A DNA stretch of 64,000 nucleotides from Streptomyces lavendulae subsp. lavendulae (lineage in GTDB: Bacteria > Actinomycetota > Actinomycetes > Streptomycetales > Streptomycetaceae), in assembly GCF_002803845.1 (NCBI RefSeq), contig NZ_CP024985.1, forward strand, positions 3,844,001 to 3,908,000, in the 5' to 3' direction. Under the pieces are notes generated by a model that made no database searches, was not told where the DNA came from, and was given only the letters and a program-made list of their open reading frames with translations. Position 1 is the first letter of the stretch. Every line of letters starts with the position of its first letter. The position numbers and the translations under genes are program-made. Positions 32,497-39,954 of this stretch are shown here, one piece after another.

Positions 32497-32511
32497 CTGA
32501 CGGTCCGTTAG
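32497..32511. promoter_or_regulatory. Regulon operator (one mismatch), CTGAC-GGTCC-GTTAG
   Basis: Between the divergent SDR and cyclase-family genes. A further partial copy (ATGACCAGTCAGAT, 32516-32529) with closer half-sites lies just to the right. Placed to control both directions. Confidence 0.65.
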
Positions 32512-32572
32512 ATTCTATGACCAGTCAGATCCCTTCGCACAAGCCCCCGTTGCCCCCGCACCTCAGGAGCTG

Positions 32573-33511
32573 ATGAAAACCATGAGCAGCCTGCCCGCCG
32601 AGTTCCACGAGATCGCCAAGCGCGTCAACAACTGGGGCCGCTGGGGCGCCGACGACGAGATCGGCACCCTGAACCTGATCACCGGGGAGGTCGTCCGGGC
32701 GGCCGCCGCCGAGGTCCGCGCGGGCCGCCGCGTCCCGCTCGCCCTGCCGCTGAAGGAGGACGGGGTGCAGGCCGGGATGATCCCCGGCCGGATCAACCCG
32801 CTGCACACGATGGTCCAGATCAACCAGGAGCTGTTCGGGCCGGGCACGGTGGCGTGCAGCGACGACGCCGTGACGATGGGGCTCCAGTCGGCCACCCACT
32901 GGGACGCCCTGACGCACGTCTCCCACTCCGGGCGGATCTACAACGGCCGCCCGGCGTCCACGATCACCGCGCACGCGCGCGCCGAGTTCAGCGGCATCGA
33001 CAAGGCCACCCCCATCGTCTCGCGCGGGGTCCTCCTCGACGTCGCCCGCGCGAAGGGCCTGGACCGGCTGCCCGGGGACCACGCCGTCACCCCGGAGGAC
33101 CTTGCGGAGGCGGAGGAGTTCGCGGGGGTGCAGGTCCGCACGGGCGACATCGTCCTCGTCCGCACCGGCCAGATCCGGACCTATCTGGCGGGCGACCGGC
33201 ACGGCTACGGCTTCCCGTCCCCCGGGCTCTCGGTGCGCACCCCGCAGTGGTTCCACGCCCGCGACGTGGCGGCGGTCGCGAACGACACCCTGACCTTCGA
33301 GATCTTCCCGCCGGAGATCGAGAACCTGTGGCTGCCGGTGCACGCCCTCCACCTGGTCGAGATGGGCATGCACCAGGGCCAGAACTGGAACCTGGAGGAA
33401 CTGTCCACAGCCTGTGCGGAAGCCGGGCGGTACTCCTTCCTCCTCTCCGCGATGCCGGAACCCTTCGTCGGCGGGACCGGCACCCCGGTGGCCCCGGTGG
33501 CCATCCTCTGA
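32573..33511 (+). CDS. Cyclase-family protein (kynurenine formamidase-like hydrolase)
   Basis: 312 residues. PF04199-type fold: NWGRWGADDEIGTLNLIT at about 19-36 and the metal site SATHWDALTHVSH at about 105-117, then GDIVLVRTGQ and the late LWLPVHALHLVEMGM. These enzymes hydrolyse amides or esters, or open lactone-type rings, with a Mn or Zn centre. In this context it could open a cyclic CoA-derived intermediate. AGGAG lies 3 bases before ATG 32573; ATG 32582 is an alternative. Confidence 0.9.
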   Translation: MKTMSSLPAEFHEIAKRVNNWGRWGADDEIGTLNLITGEVVRAAAAEVRAGRRVPLALPLKEDGVQAGMIPGRINPLHTMVQINQELFGPGTVACSDDAVTMGLQSATHWDALTHVSHSGRIYNGRPASTITAHARAEFSGIDKATPIVSRGVLLDVARAKGLDRLPGDHAVTPEDLAEAEEFAGVQVRTGDIVLVRTGQIRTYLAGDRHGYGFPSPGLSVRTPQWFHARDVAAVANDTLTFEIFPPEIENLWLPVHALHLVEMGMHQGQNWNLEELSTACAEAGRYSFLLSAMPEPFVGGTGTPVAPVAIL

Positions 33512-33568
33512 CCCCCGCGACAAGGGGCCCGCGGCCGATATTGCGTGGTGCGCGGCGACGGCGGGCCC

Positions 33569-33574
33569 TATCGT
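33569..33574 (+). promoter_or_regulatory. Leaderless -10 box TATCGT of the DUF2785 gene
   Basis: Hexamer eight bases before GTG 33583 with no ribosome site in between. Confidence 0.45.
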
Positions 33575-33582
33575 CCCGGCAG

Positions 33583-34374
33583 GTGACCGACTGGACCGAG
33601 ATCGAAGCCGCGGGCTGCCCCGCGCCCGCCGACCGCCCCCTGGAAGAACTGGTACGAGAGCTCTCGCAGGCCCTCGCGGACCCCGATCCGCGGATCCGGG
33701 ACGGAGCCCCGTACTCCGTCCTCGCGTCCTGGATAGCGGACGGGGTGATCGGCCCGGCCCGGCGGCTGGAGCTGGGTGACGAGATGGCCGCCCGCTTCCG
33801 CCACCCGCAGGTCCAGGCCCGTACCTTCGTCCCCCTCGTCCTCGACATGCTCGTGACCAGGGGGGACTTCAGGGCCGGCTGGGTGGACGCGTTCGAGCGC
33901 TGGTACCCCGCGGAGGAGGACCTGCGCGGCCACGACCCGGAGCTGGGCTGGCTCCACGCCGTCGCGCACGGGGCCGACCTGCTGGGCACGCTCGGGAGCC
34001 ACCCCGAGGTGGACCCGGCGCGGATGCTGCACCTGGCCGCCGCCCGGCTGACGGCCCCCACCACCCACGTGTACGACCAGTTGGAGGACGACCGGCTGGC
34101 GCGGGGCGTCGCCCGCGTCCTGACCCGGCCGGACCTGGGCGAGGACGACGCGACGGCATGGCTGGACCCGATCGCCGCCGCGTTCGGCGCCGACAGCATC
34201 AGCACCCCGGTCCCCGCCCACATCAGCAACTGCCTGCGCACCCTGCGCCTGCTCTACGTCCTCGCGGACCGCGGGGCACGCCTGGACCAGACGTCCCCCC
34301 GCACCCCCCTGCGCCACCGCGAGGCGCTCAAGTCCCGGCTCGCCGACACCCTCGACCGCATCGTCGAACGCTGA
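33583..34374 (+). CDS. DUF2785 protein
   Basis: 263 residues, all-helical, with GAPYSVLASWIADGVI at about 43-58, RTFVPLVLDMLVTRGD, ELGWLHAVAHGADLLGTLG (about 122-140) and ISNCLRTLRLLYVL near the end. The WxHAVAHGxD segment suggests metal or substrate binding, but no activity is known to me. GTG 33583 is the only start that avoids overlap with the upstream gene. Not obviously part of the catabolic set. Confidence 0.82.
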   Translation: MTDWTEIEAAGCPAPADRPLEELVRELSQALADPDPRIRDGAPYSVLASWIADGVIGPARRLELGDEMAARFRHPQVQARTFVPLVLDMLVTRGDFRAGWVDAFERWYPAEEDLRGHDPELGWLHAVAHGADLLGTLGSHPEVDPARMLHLAAARLTAPTTHVYDQLEDDRLARGVARVLTRPDLGEDDATAWLDPIAAAFGADSISTPVPAHISNCLRTLRLLYVLADRGARLDQTSPRTPLRHREALKSRLADTLDRIVER

Positions 34375-34708
34375 ACCCGCGGGGGGGGAGCCGAGCGATG
34401 GGCCCTCCGACCCCCTCCGACCCCCTTCGCCCTGTTTCGCGCCATGCGGCATGGGCGGCCGGGCCCGGTGGGCGAACCCGCACGCCAGGGGCGGAAGAAT
34501 CGTTGCCCTGTACACCGAGATGCGTACGCCTGTACGAGACGGCCGTGGCCGGTGGGGCCGGGCGATAGGGCTGGTGGATAGACAAAGAGCGCAGAGCGAC
34601 CGATTCCCCCCTTCTTGCGACGCACGACCCTCGGGAGGATGGTCCCGACAATCCGGGCCGCCCGCGCGGACGGGCGGCCACCGGTCGCCGAAGCAGAGGG
34701 GAACCACC
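34375..34708. other. Intergenic region without a recognisable gene
   Basis: 334 bp. It starts with a run of nine G and continues with moderately GC-rich DNA. The direct repeats CTGTAC at 34508 and 34531 and GATAGGG-n-GGATAG near 34563-34579 are the only features seen. A promoter for the secreted protein at 34709 should lie in the right half, but I cannot place -35/-10 boxes with confidence. Confidence 0.5.
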
Positions 34709-35254
34709 ATGTCAGCGCGCAAGACCCTGGCGATCATGACCGCCACCGCGGCCCTGATCGCGGGCCCCGTCCTGTCCGCCCACGCCTCGACCGCCACCCC
34801 GACCGACCAGCAGACCGCCTACGCCGCGCAGGCGCGGACCGCCGGCCTCTCCGACCGGCAGGCCGGGGAGCTCCAGCGCCGGGTCGACGCCGAGACCGCG
34901 CGGGATCCGCAGGCCCGCCAGATCTCCGCGAACCGGCTCACCACCGCCGGCGGCACGGTGACCGTCGCCGTTCCCGGCCGCGCCGAGACCCGTGACCTCG
35001 CCTCCCCCGAAACGGCCCTGGCCTGCAACAACGGCCACCTGTGCATCGTCGACGGGCGCGGCTACTCCTACGACTACTACCAGTGCGGCTACTACAGCTT
35101 CGACGGCGTCGGCAACGGCACGTTCAACAACAACCAGACCTCCGGCACCCGGGCCCGCTTCTACAACTCCGACGGCAGCGAGCGCTGGTCGAACGTGGCC
35201 AAGTCCACCGGCACGGCCTCCTGGACCCCGGTCTTCTACATCCGCCCCTGCTGA
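34709..35254 (+). CDS. Secreted Cys/Tyr-rich protein, peptidase-inhibitor I36-like (tentative)
   Basis: 181 residues. Signal peptide MSARKTLAIMTATAALIAGP with cleavage at about AHA-S (29-30). A helical pro-like region is at about 34-95. The C-terminal 75 residues start LACNNGHLCIVDGRGYSYDY and contain CGYYSFDGVGNGTFNNN, resembling the beta-gamma-crystallin-like fold of SMPI-type metalloprotease inhibitors. Four cysteines may form two disulfides. AGAGGGG precedes ATG 34709. Family assignment is uncertain; secretion is well supported. Confidence 0.78.
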   Translation: MSARKTLAIMTATAALIAGPVLSAHASTATPTDQQTAYAAQARTAGLSDRQAGELQRRVDAETARDPQARQISANRLTTAGGTVTVAVPGRAETRDLASPETALACNNGHLCIVDGRGYSYDYYQCGYYSFDGVGNGTFNNNQTSGTRARFYNSDGSERWSNVAKSTGTASWTPVFYIRPC

Positions 35255-35268
35255 CCCGCCCCCTCGCC

Positions 35269-35300
35269 GGCGCCCCCGCCCCACCCCGGGCGGGGGCGCC
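35269..35300. terminator. Hairpin terminator between convergent genes
   Basis: Perfect 13-bp stem GGCGCCCCCGCCC with a CACCCC loop, between the secreted protein and the HATPase gene stops. Confidence 0.7.
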
Positions 35301-35317
35301 TCCCCGCGCCGCGGGCC

Positions 35318-35758
35318 TCACTCCCGCGCCCCTGCCACGAAGCCGAACCAGACGACCTTGACGCAGTCCCCCTGGGACACCGCCGCCCAGTCGTCGGCAC
35401 AGGCGGCGACGAGCCCGAGCCCGCGACCGCGGGTGTCGAGGAGCCCGGGGCTCACGCCCTGCGGCCGCCGCTCGGGCGCGCAGTCGTAGACGTGGACGGC
35501 GACCCGCCGGTCCCCCAGCACGACCTCGACGGCGATCTCGGGGCTGTCGGTGTGCCGGTAGGCGTTGGTCACCACCTCGGACGCGCAGAGCCGCGCCCGC
35601 TCCTCCAACTCCCGGTACCCGGCCGCACGCAGCACGGACACCACCCAGTCCCGCGCGATCCGCGGCGTGTCGGCCCGGCTCGGCGCGGCCATCCGGTAGA
35701 TGGACGTGCGGTGGGCGGGCGGGTCTCCGCCACGACCCAAGGCGCTCGTCTGCTCCAT
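35318..35758 (-). CDS. HATPase_c_2 regulatory ATPase of a WhiJ-type locus
   Basis: 146 residues. GHKL fold: CASEVVTNAYRHTDSPEI (N box, about 75-92), VHVYDCAPERRPQ and GRGLGLVAACADDW. In Streptomyces such genes sit divergently beside an XRE-DUF5753 regulator and DUF397 genes, as here. GGAGG lies 7 bases before ATG 35758. It probably modulates a sigma or anti-sigma system or the neighbouring regulator; the mechanism is not proven. Confidence 0.88.
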   Translation of the reverse strand: MEQTSALGRGGDPPAHRTSIYRMAAPSRADTPRIARDWVVSVLRAAGYRELEERARLCASEVVTNAYRHTDSPEIAVEVVLGDRRVAVHVYDCAPERRPQGVSPGLLDTRGRGLGLVAACADDWAAVSQGDCVKVVWFGFVAGARE

Positions 35759-35995
35759 TGCGAACCTCCAGTGGAGTACGGGTCCGAGCCGCCGCCCCCG
35801 TGGCATCGGCCGACCGGATCGCCTTCAAGGCGCGCTCCAGCGGCTGCACTTCGGACTGACCGGCATGCGACGCGGTATGCGGAGACGACAGTAGCGGTTG
35901 CGTATCAAACTTGAGACGGCTTTCCTCAAACCGTAGGACTTGGTGGACCCGGTACCGCCCACGGTCCACACTGAGACCCGACAGGAGGGGAGCCG

Positions 35996-36847
35996 ATGCC
36001 ACCCAGGAAGGCCCCGACGGCACGCCAACGCCGCTTGGGTTCCGAACTACGGAAGATCCGCGAGCACGCCGGGATTTCACTCACGGACGCGGCGGCGCAG
36101 CTGAGCACCGACCGGACCACCATGAGCAGCATCGAGAGTGGTCGCTTCGGCGTGAGCAGCGAGCGGGTGCGGACCTGGGCCGGTCATTACGGCTGCCCCG
36201 ACTCCGATTACGTCGAGGCCCTGGCAGCCATCGCCGACGAGCGCGGTCGTGGCTGGTGGGACGATTACCGTGACGAGCTGTCCGCGGGAGCGCTCGACCT
36301 CTCCGAGCTGGAGCACCACGCCGTCGCGCTCCGCGCCGTGCAAATCATGCACATGCCGGGCCTGCTCCAGACCGAGGACTACGCGCGCGCCGTATTCGAG
36401 GAGGCCGTTCCGGCCCTGCGTCCTCCGGAGCTCCGCCGGAGACTGTCGCACCGGATGCGACGTCGCGACGTGCTCGACCGCGCGGACACGCCATCCTTCA
36501 CCTTTCTGATCCACGAGGCGGCGCTGCGCATGAGGTTCGGAAGCCGCGAGATCACCGCCAACCAGCTCGACTACCTCCTCAAGCAGTCCGAGCGGGACAA
36601 CGTCACCGTCCGCGTGATCCCATTCGAGGTGGGCGGCTTCCCTAACGCCGGAAGTTCGACACTCTATGCACACGGCCCGGTGCCACAGCTCGACACCGTA
36701 CAGACGGACACTCCCACCGGTCCGGCGTTCCTCGATGCCGAAACGAGGCTCGCCAACTACCGGGCCGTCCTGGATCGGACCGAGGAGCGGTCCTACGACC
36801 CCGAACGCTCTCGCGATTTCGTTCGCGGGATGGCGCGACAAGTGTGA
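35996..36847 (+). CDS. XRE-family regulator with DUF5753 (WhiJ-like)
   Basis: 283 residues. HTH at about 14-70 (LGSELRKIREHAGISLTDAA, STDRTTMSSIESGRFGVS). DUF5753 follows at about 100-280: MHMPGLLQTEDYARAVFEE, LIHEAALRMRFGS and DNVTVRVIPFEVGGFPNAGS. WhiJ-type proteins repress development and are modulated by a DUF397 partner. AGGAGGGG lies 7 bases before ATG 35996. Directly followed by a DUF397 gene. Slightly more AT-rich than its neighbours (GAT, TAT and ATT codons), perhaps acquired. Confidence 0.93.
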   Translation: MPPRKAPTARQRRLGSELRKIREHAGISLTDAAAQLSTDRTTMSSIESGRFGVSSERVRTWAGHYGCPDSDYVEALAAIADERGRGWWDDYRDELSAGALDLSELEHHAVALRAVQIMHMPGLLQTEDYARAVFEEAVPALRPPELRRRLSHRMRRRDVLDRADTPSFTFLIHEAALRMRFGSREITANQLDYLLKQSERDNVTVRVIPFEVGGFPNAGSSTLYAHGPVPQLDTVQTDTPTGPAFLDAETRLANYRAVLDRTEERSYDPERSRDFVRGMARQV

Positions 36848-36860
36848 AGGCGTGAGAACA

Positions 36861-37052
36861 GTGGAAATTCAATGGCGCAAGTCCTCGAAGTCGACGGACG
36901 CCGAAGGTAACTGCCTGGAAGTCGCGATTCTGGACGGCGAGATCCTGATGCGCGAGAGCGACGACCCCAGCGTGATCATCCGGACCTCCCGGGCGAAGCT
37001 CAGGGCCTTCATCGAGGGCGCAGCCGCCGGCGAGTTCGACGATCTCGCCTGA
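36861..37052 (+). CDS. DUF397 protein (WhiJ partner type), copy 1
   Basis: 63 residues. IQWRKSSKSTDAEGNCLEVA, MRESDDPSVIIRTSRAKLRA and AGEFDDLA are the full DUF397 signature. GTG 36861 follows GAAGG by 10 bases; GTG 36852 would add three residues. Located 13 bp after the XRE gene, so probably the cognate partner. Confidence 0.92.
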   Translation: MEIQWRKSSKSTDAEGNCLEVAILDGEILMRESDDPSVIIRTSRAKLRAFIEGAAAGEFDDLA

Positions 37053-37165
37053 CGCTCCGGCACTCCGGCCCTCTGACCACTGCGGACAGGGGGCCGTTCC
37101 ATGCCTGCAGGGTTCCACGTATCACTCGTCGGCATATGCCGTCTCACTCGTAAGACGTCAAAAGG

Positions 37166-37195
37166 TTGATACGGATCTGTAGCCAGCGCTAACGT
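37166..37195 (+). promoter_or_regulatory. Sigma-70-type promoter TTGATA-N18-TAACGT
   Basis: Good HrdB-like -35 (37166-37171) and -10 (37190-37195) with an 18-bp spacer, upstream of the gene at 37339. The predicted start near 37202 leaves a leader of about 135 bases. Confidence 0.6.
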
Positions 37196-37338
37196 CGAAG
37201 AGCGGCGCGCCGGATCGGCCCGGCGCGATGCAAATCCCCCTGCCCTTGCGCCGGTTGGGGGAACCCGCCGCCGCCTCTTCCCGCCGCTCGTCACGGCTCG
37301 AAGGGGCGGCGGTCCGCCGCAACGGCAGGAGTGCACGC

Positions 37339-37743
37339 ATGCCCCGTACACGACCCCCCGCACCCGCGCCGCCGCCTCAGACCGGCGTCGACCACGCCGC
37401 AGCCATCCGCACCGGCTACTGGTTCCAGGCGCTGTGCCACCACGACGCGTACGACGCGCCCCCTGAACTGCTCTACCGGGTCATGCTGGACACCCCTGAG
37501 CGCGCCATCCGGCTGATCGGCCACCAGATCCGGGCCATGCGCCCCTTCGCCCTGAACCCCGACGAGGTGACCCGCGCCCTCGCCTGGGCCGACGGCGGCG
37601 GCCGGATCCACGCCCTGGCCGCCCTCCACCGCAGCGAACCCGCCGGCTTCAGCATCGTCCTGCGCGACGGCACCCGCCCCGAATGGCGCGTCCGCCCCGT
37701 CAGACACCTCGCCCTGGACGCCGCCCCTTGCACGGGACGCTGA
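37339..37743 (+). CDS. Hypothetical protein inside the WhiJ-type locus
   Basis: 134 residues: AAAIRTGYWFQALCHHDAYD, LLYRVMLDTPERAIRLIGHQ, then GRIHALAALHRSEPAGFSIV and a C-terminal VRPVRHLALDAA. Not recognised. ATG 37339 has GGCAGGAG 8 bases upstream; the in-frame extension to 37228 has poor codon usage. Its 3' end (37688-37726) is repeated exactly at 38295, after two more DUF397 genes, indicating rearrangement. Confidence 0.75.
   Translation: MPRTRPPAPAPPPQTGVDHAAAIRTGYWFQALCHHDAYDAPPELLYRVMLDTPERAIRLIGHQIRAMRPFALNPDEVTRALAWADGGGRIHALAALHRSEPAGFSIVLRDGTRPEWRVRPVRHLALDAAPCTGR
37688..37726 (+). repeat. 39-bp exact direct repeat, copy 1 (inside the 37339 gene)
   Basis: Encodes the C-terminal VRPVRHLALDAA. 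An identical copy lies 607 bp downstream at 38295-38333. The bases immediately outside differ. Confidence 0.95.
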
Positions 37744-37812
37744 CGCCGTACGTGTCACGGCGCGGAGGGCCCCCCAGCGCGCGCCCCCTGCCAGGCCAAG
37801 GCCCCTCGCGCC

Positions 37813-37818
37813 TATAGT
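37813..37818 (+). promoter_or_regulatory. Leaderless -10 box TATAGT of DUF397 copy 2
   Basis: Near-consensus -10, eight bases before ATG 37827, with no ribosome site; leaderless transcription likely. Confidence 0.6.
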
Positions 37819-37826
37819 CGGTGCGC

Positions 37827-38027
37827 ATGACCGACGGAAGCACCTGGCAGAAGTCCTCGTTCTCGGGACCGGACGACAATCAGAGCTGCATCGAGCTGAC
37901 ACTCGTCGCCGGTGCGATCAAGCTGCGCGAGAGCGACCAACCCGAGGTGGTGGTCACCACGTCGGCGGCGAAGCTCCATGCATTCATCCTCGGTGTCAAG
38001 GCGGGCGAATTCGATCACTTGATCTGA
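37827..38027 (+). CDS. DUF397 protein, copy 2
   Basis: 66 residues. TWQKSSFSGPDDNQSCIELT, LRESDQPEVVVTTSAAKLHA and KAGEFDHLI. Distinct from copy 1 but closely related to copy 3, so the pair probably arose by tandem duplication. ATG 37827 fits the leaderless promoter; GTG 37821 is the alternative. No HTH partner is directly upstream. Confidence 0.92.
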   Translation: MTDGSTWQKSSFSGPDDNQSCIELTLVAGAIKLRESDQPEVVVTTSAAKLHAFILGVKAGEFDHLI

Positions 38028-38088
38028 CATGTCCCATCGCGCGGCGGTACACCCATCACATCGCACGCGAACCGTGAAAGGCAGCGAC

Positions 38089-38289
38089 ATGAGCGCACCC
38101 ATCCGCTGGCAGAAGGCCTCGTTCTCGGGTGGTAACGGCGAGAACTGCATTGAGGTCGGTCGGCAGAACGACAGCATCGTGCTGCGCGAGAGCGATGATC
38201 CTGCCTGGGTCATCACCACCACTCCGGCCAAGCTCGCAGGGTTCATCAAGGGCGTGAAGGCCGGAGAGTTCGACCACTTCACGGACTGA
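38089..38289 (+). CDS. DUF397 protein, copy 3
   Basis: 66 residues. IRWQKASFSGGNGENCIEVG, LRESDDPAWVITTTPAKLAG and KGVKAGEFDHF. GAAAGG lies about 8 bases before ATG 38089. Lies 61 bp after copy 2 and immediately before the duplicated gene tail at 38295. Confidence 0.93.
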   Translation: MSAPIRWQKASFSGGNGENCIEVGRQNDSIVLRESDDPAWVITTTPAKLAGFIKGVKAGEFDHFTD

Positions 38290-38294
38290 ACGGG

Positions 38295-38349
38295 GCGTCC
38301 GCCCCGTCAGACACCTCGCCCTGGACGCCGCCCACCGCCCGGCCCGCTG
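38295..38349 (+). pseudogene. Orphan 3' tail of a second copy of the 37339-type gene
   Basis: The first 39 bp (38295-38333) are identical to 37688-37726. The frame continues with HRPAR to a TGA at 38347-38349, whereas the intact gene ends PCTGR. There is no start and no upstream part. Only the last 18 codons of a paralogous gene remain, so the body was lost or replaced by the DUF397 pair. Confidence 0.8.
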
Positions 38350-38363
38350 ACACAGGGCCCGCC

Positions 38364-38369
38364 TAACGT
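38364..38369 (+). promoter_or_regulatory. Leaderless -10 box TAACGT of the pentapeptide gene
   Basis: Seven bases before ATG 38377 with no ribosome site. Confidence 0.5.
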
Positions 38370-38376
38370 GGCCCCC

Positions 38377-39792
38377 ATGGCAGAACTGAGTGGAACCGCG
38401 TACGGGTTCCTGGTCGCCGGGCGGCCGGAGGCCGGGGAGTTGGCCCGGGTGCTCGGAGCGGTACTGGGGGTCGGCGCCGCCGGTGTGGAGGTCGGGCCCG
38501 AGGGGGAGAGCGACGGCTGGCGGTGGGACACCCCCGTCCAGTGCGGGATCCGCCGGTACGCGCGGGGCGACCTCCCGTACTCCCTGGAGGTGTACGCGGG
38601 CCCCTCCGTCCCGGGGGTGCCCGGCACCGCCGAGGTGGGCCGGGCCCTGGCGCGCGGGCTGGGCATGACCGTACTGACCGACTTCGGTGACGTCCTGCCC
38701 TGGATCGCCCGGGTGCTGACCCCCACCGGCGGAGAGACCTTCGCCCGCGTCGAGGAGCCGGAGGACCCCGAGAGTTCGGGCCTGCGGGTGACGGCCACGC
38801 AGGCCCGGGTCGACGCCTTCCCGCATGCCGGGGTGCACGGGCTGCCCGAGCTGGTCCGGGCGGCGCCGGCCGCCCCGGCCGGTACCGACCGGCGGCTGTG
38901 GAGCTGGGCCGACCTGATCTGCCGCATGGAGGCCGACTGGCCGCCCCTGCGCTGGTACGGGCTGGACGAGTACCGCCAGGACCTCGCGGCCCGGGACGCG
39001 CTGTCGGACCTGGAAGGGCATCCGGAACTGGATGCGCTCGACGCGCGGTTCCGGGCCGTCACCGTGGCGGACGGCGGCGAGGAGATCGGCCCCGGACCGG
39101 CGGCCGGCGCCTGGTACTGGCACCGGCGCCCCGCGGTCCTGCCCTGGCGCGTGCTGCCGCCCGCCGACCCGGAGGCTGCCGACCGGCTGTGGGAGTGGGT
39201 ACGGGAGGGCGCCGGGGCCCACGGCGGCACCGACATGGCCGGGCTCGACCTCGGCGGGGCGGTTCTGGACGGCGCCGACTTCGCGGAGTCCTGGTTCGCC
39301 GGTACCCGGCTCGCCGGCGCGCGGCTGGTCGGCACCGAGTTCTACCGCGCCCACCTCGCCGGGGCCGACCTCAGCGGCGCCGACGCCACCGGGGCCTGTT
39401 TCGTACGGGCCGACCTGGACGGGGCCGACCTGCGCGGAGCCGTCCTCGACGGGGCCGACCTCGTCCGGGCGGAGCTCTACGGCACCGACGCGCGCGGGGC
39501 CCGCCTGCGCGGCGCCCGCATCCTCGGCGCCTCACTGCTGGACACCGACCTGCGCGGGGCGGACCTCAGCGGCGCGGAGCTACGGGAGAACTCCTTCTGC
39601 GTGCTCCTGGACGACTCCACCCAAGTGGCGGGCCTGACGGGCACCGTGTTCGGGCCGGCCACCCTCGTGACCCCGGACGGCACCCGACACCCCCTGGGCG
39701 GGCGGGACTTGGAGGACTGGCTCCGCGCCCGCGGCGCCGACGTACGGGCCATCCCCCCCGGCGGCCCGCCCGGTGACGCCCCACACCGGTGA
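38377..39792 (+). CDS. Pentapeptide-repeat protein with N-terminal unknown domain
   Basis: 471 residues. Residues 1-280 are an unrecognised domain (GTAYGFLVAGRPEAGELARV, LWSWADLICRMEADWPPLRW). From about 288 to 415, about 24 consecutive pentapeptides of the A(D/N)LxG type (GADLSGADATGACFVRADLD) form a right-handed quadrilateral helix. A short C-terminal segment EDWLRARGADVRAI follows. ATG 38377 chosen because of the -10 at 38364. The repeat part is duplicated in the gene at 48706. Some such proteins mimic DNA or protect topoisomerases; no function is assigned here. Confidence 0.9.
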   Translation: MAELSGTAYGFLVAGRPEAGELARVLGAVLGVGAAGVEVGPEGESDGWRWDTPVQCGIRRYARGDLPYSLEVYAGPSVPGVPGTAEVGRALARGLGMTVLTDFGDVLPWIARVLTPTGGETFARVEEPEDPESSGLRVTATQARVDAFPHAGVHGLPELVRAAPAAPAGTDRRLWSWADLICRMEADWPPLRWYGLDEYRQDLAARDALSDLEGHPELDALDARFRAVTVADGGEEIGPGPAAGAWYWHRRPAVLPWRVLPPADPEAADRLWEWVREGAGAHGGTDMAGLDLGGAVLDGADFAESWFAGTRLAGARLVGTEFYRAHLAGADLSGADATGACFVRADLDGADLRGAVLDGADLVRAELYGTDARGARLRGARILGASLLDTDLRGADLSGAELRENSFCVLLDDSTQVAGLTGTVFGPATLVTPDGTRHPLGGRDLEDWLRARGADVRAIPPGGPPGDAPHR

Positions 39793-39954
39793 GGGCGGAC
39801 ACGACCCGTCACCGGGCCCGCGCGGCGCGTTGCATGGCCACCGCCGTTTTTCAGCCACACCTCCCCACCACCCCGTTTCCTCTTTGCCGTTGACCGGATC
39901 CGGCCGGTAGACATGAACTCGCGCAGTAGAGCGATTCCTGGGGGCGGAGAAGAA

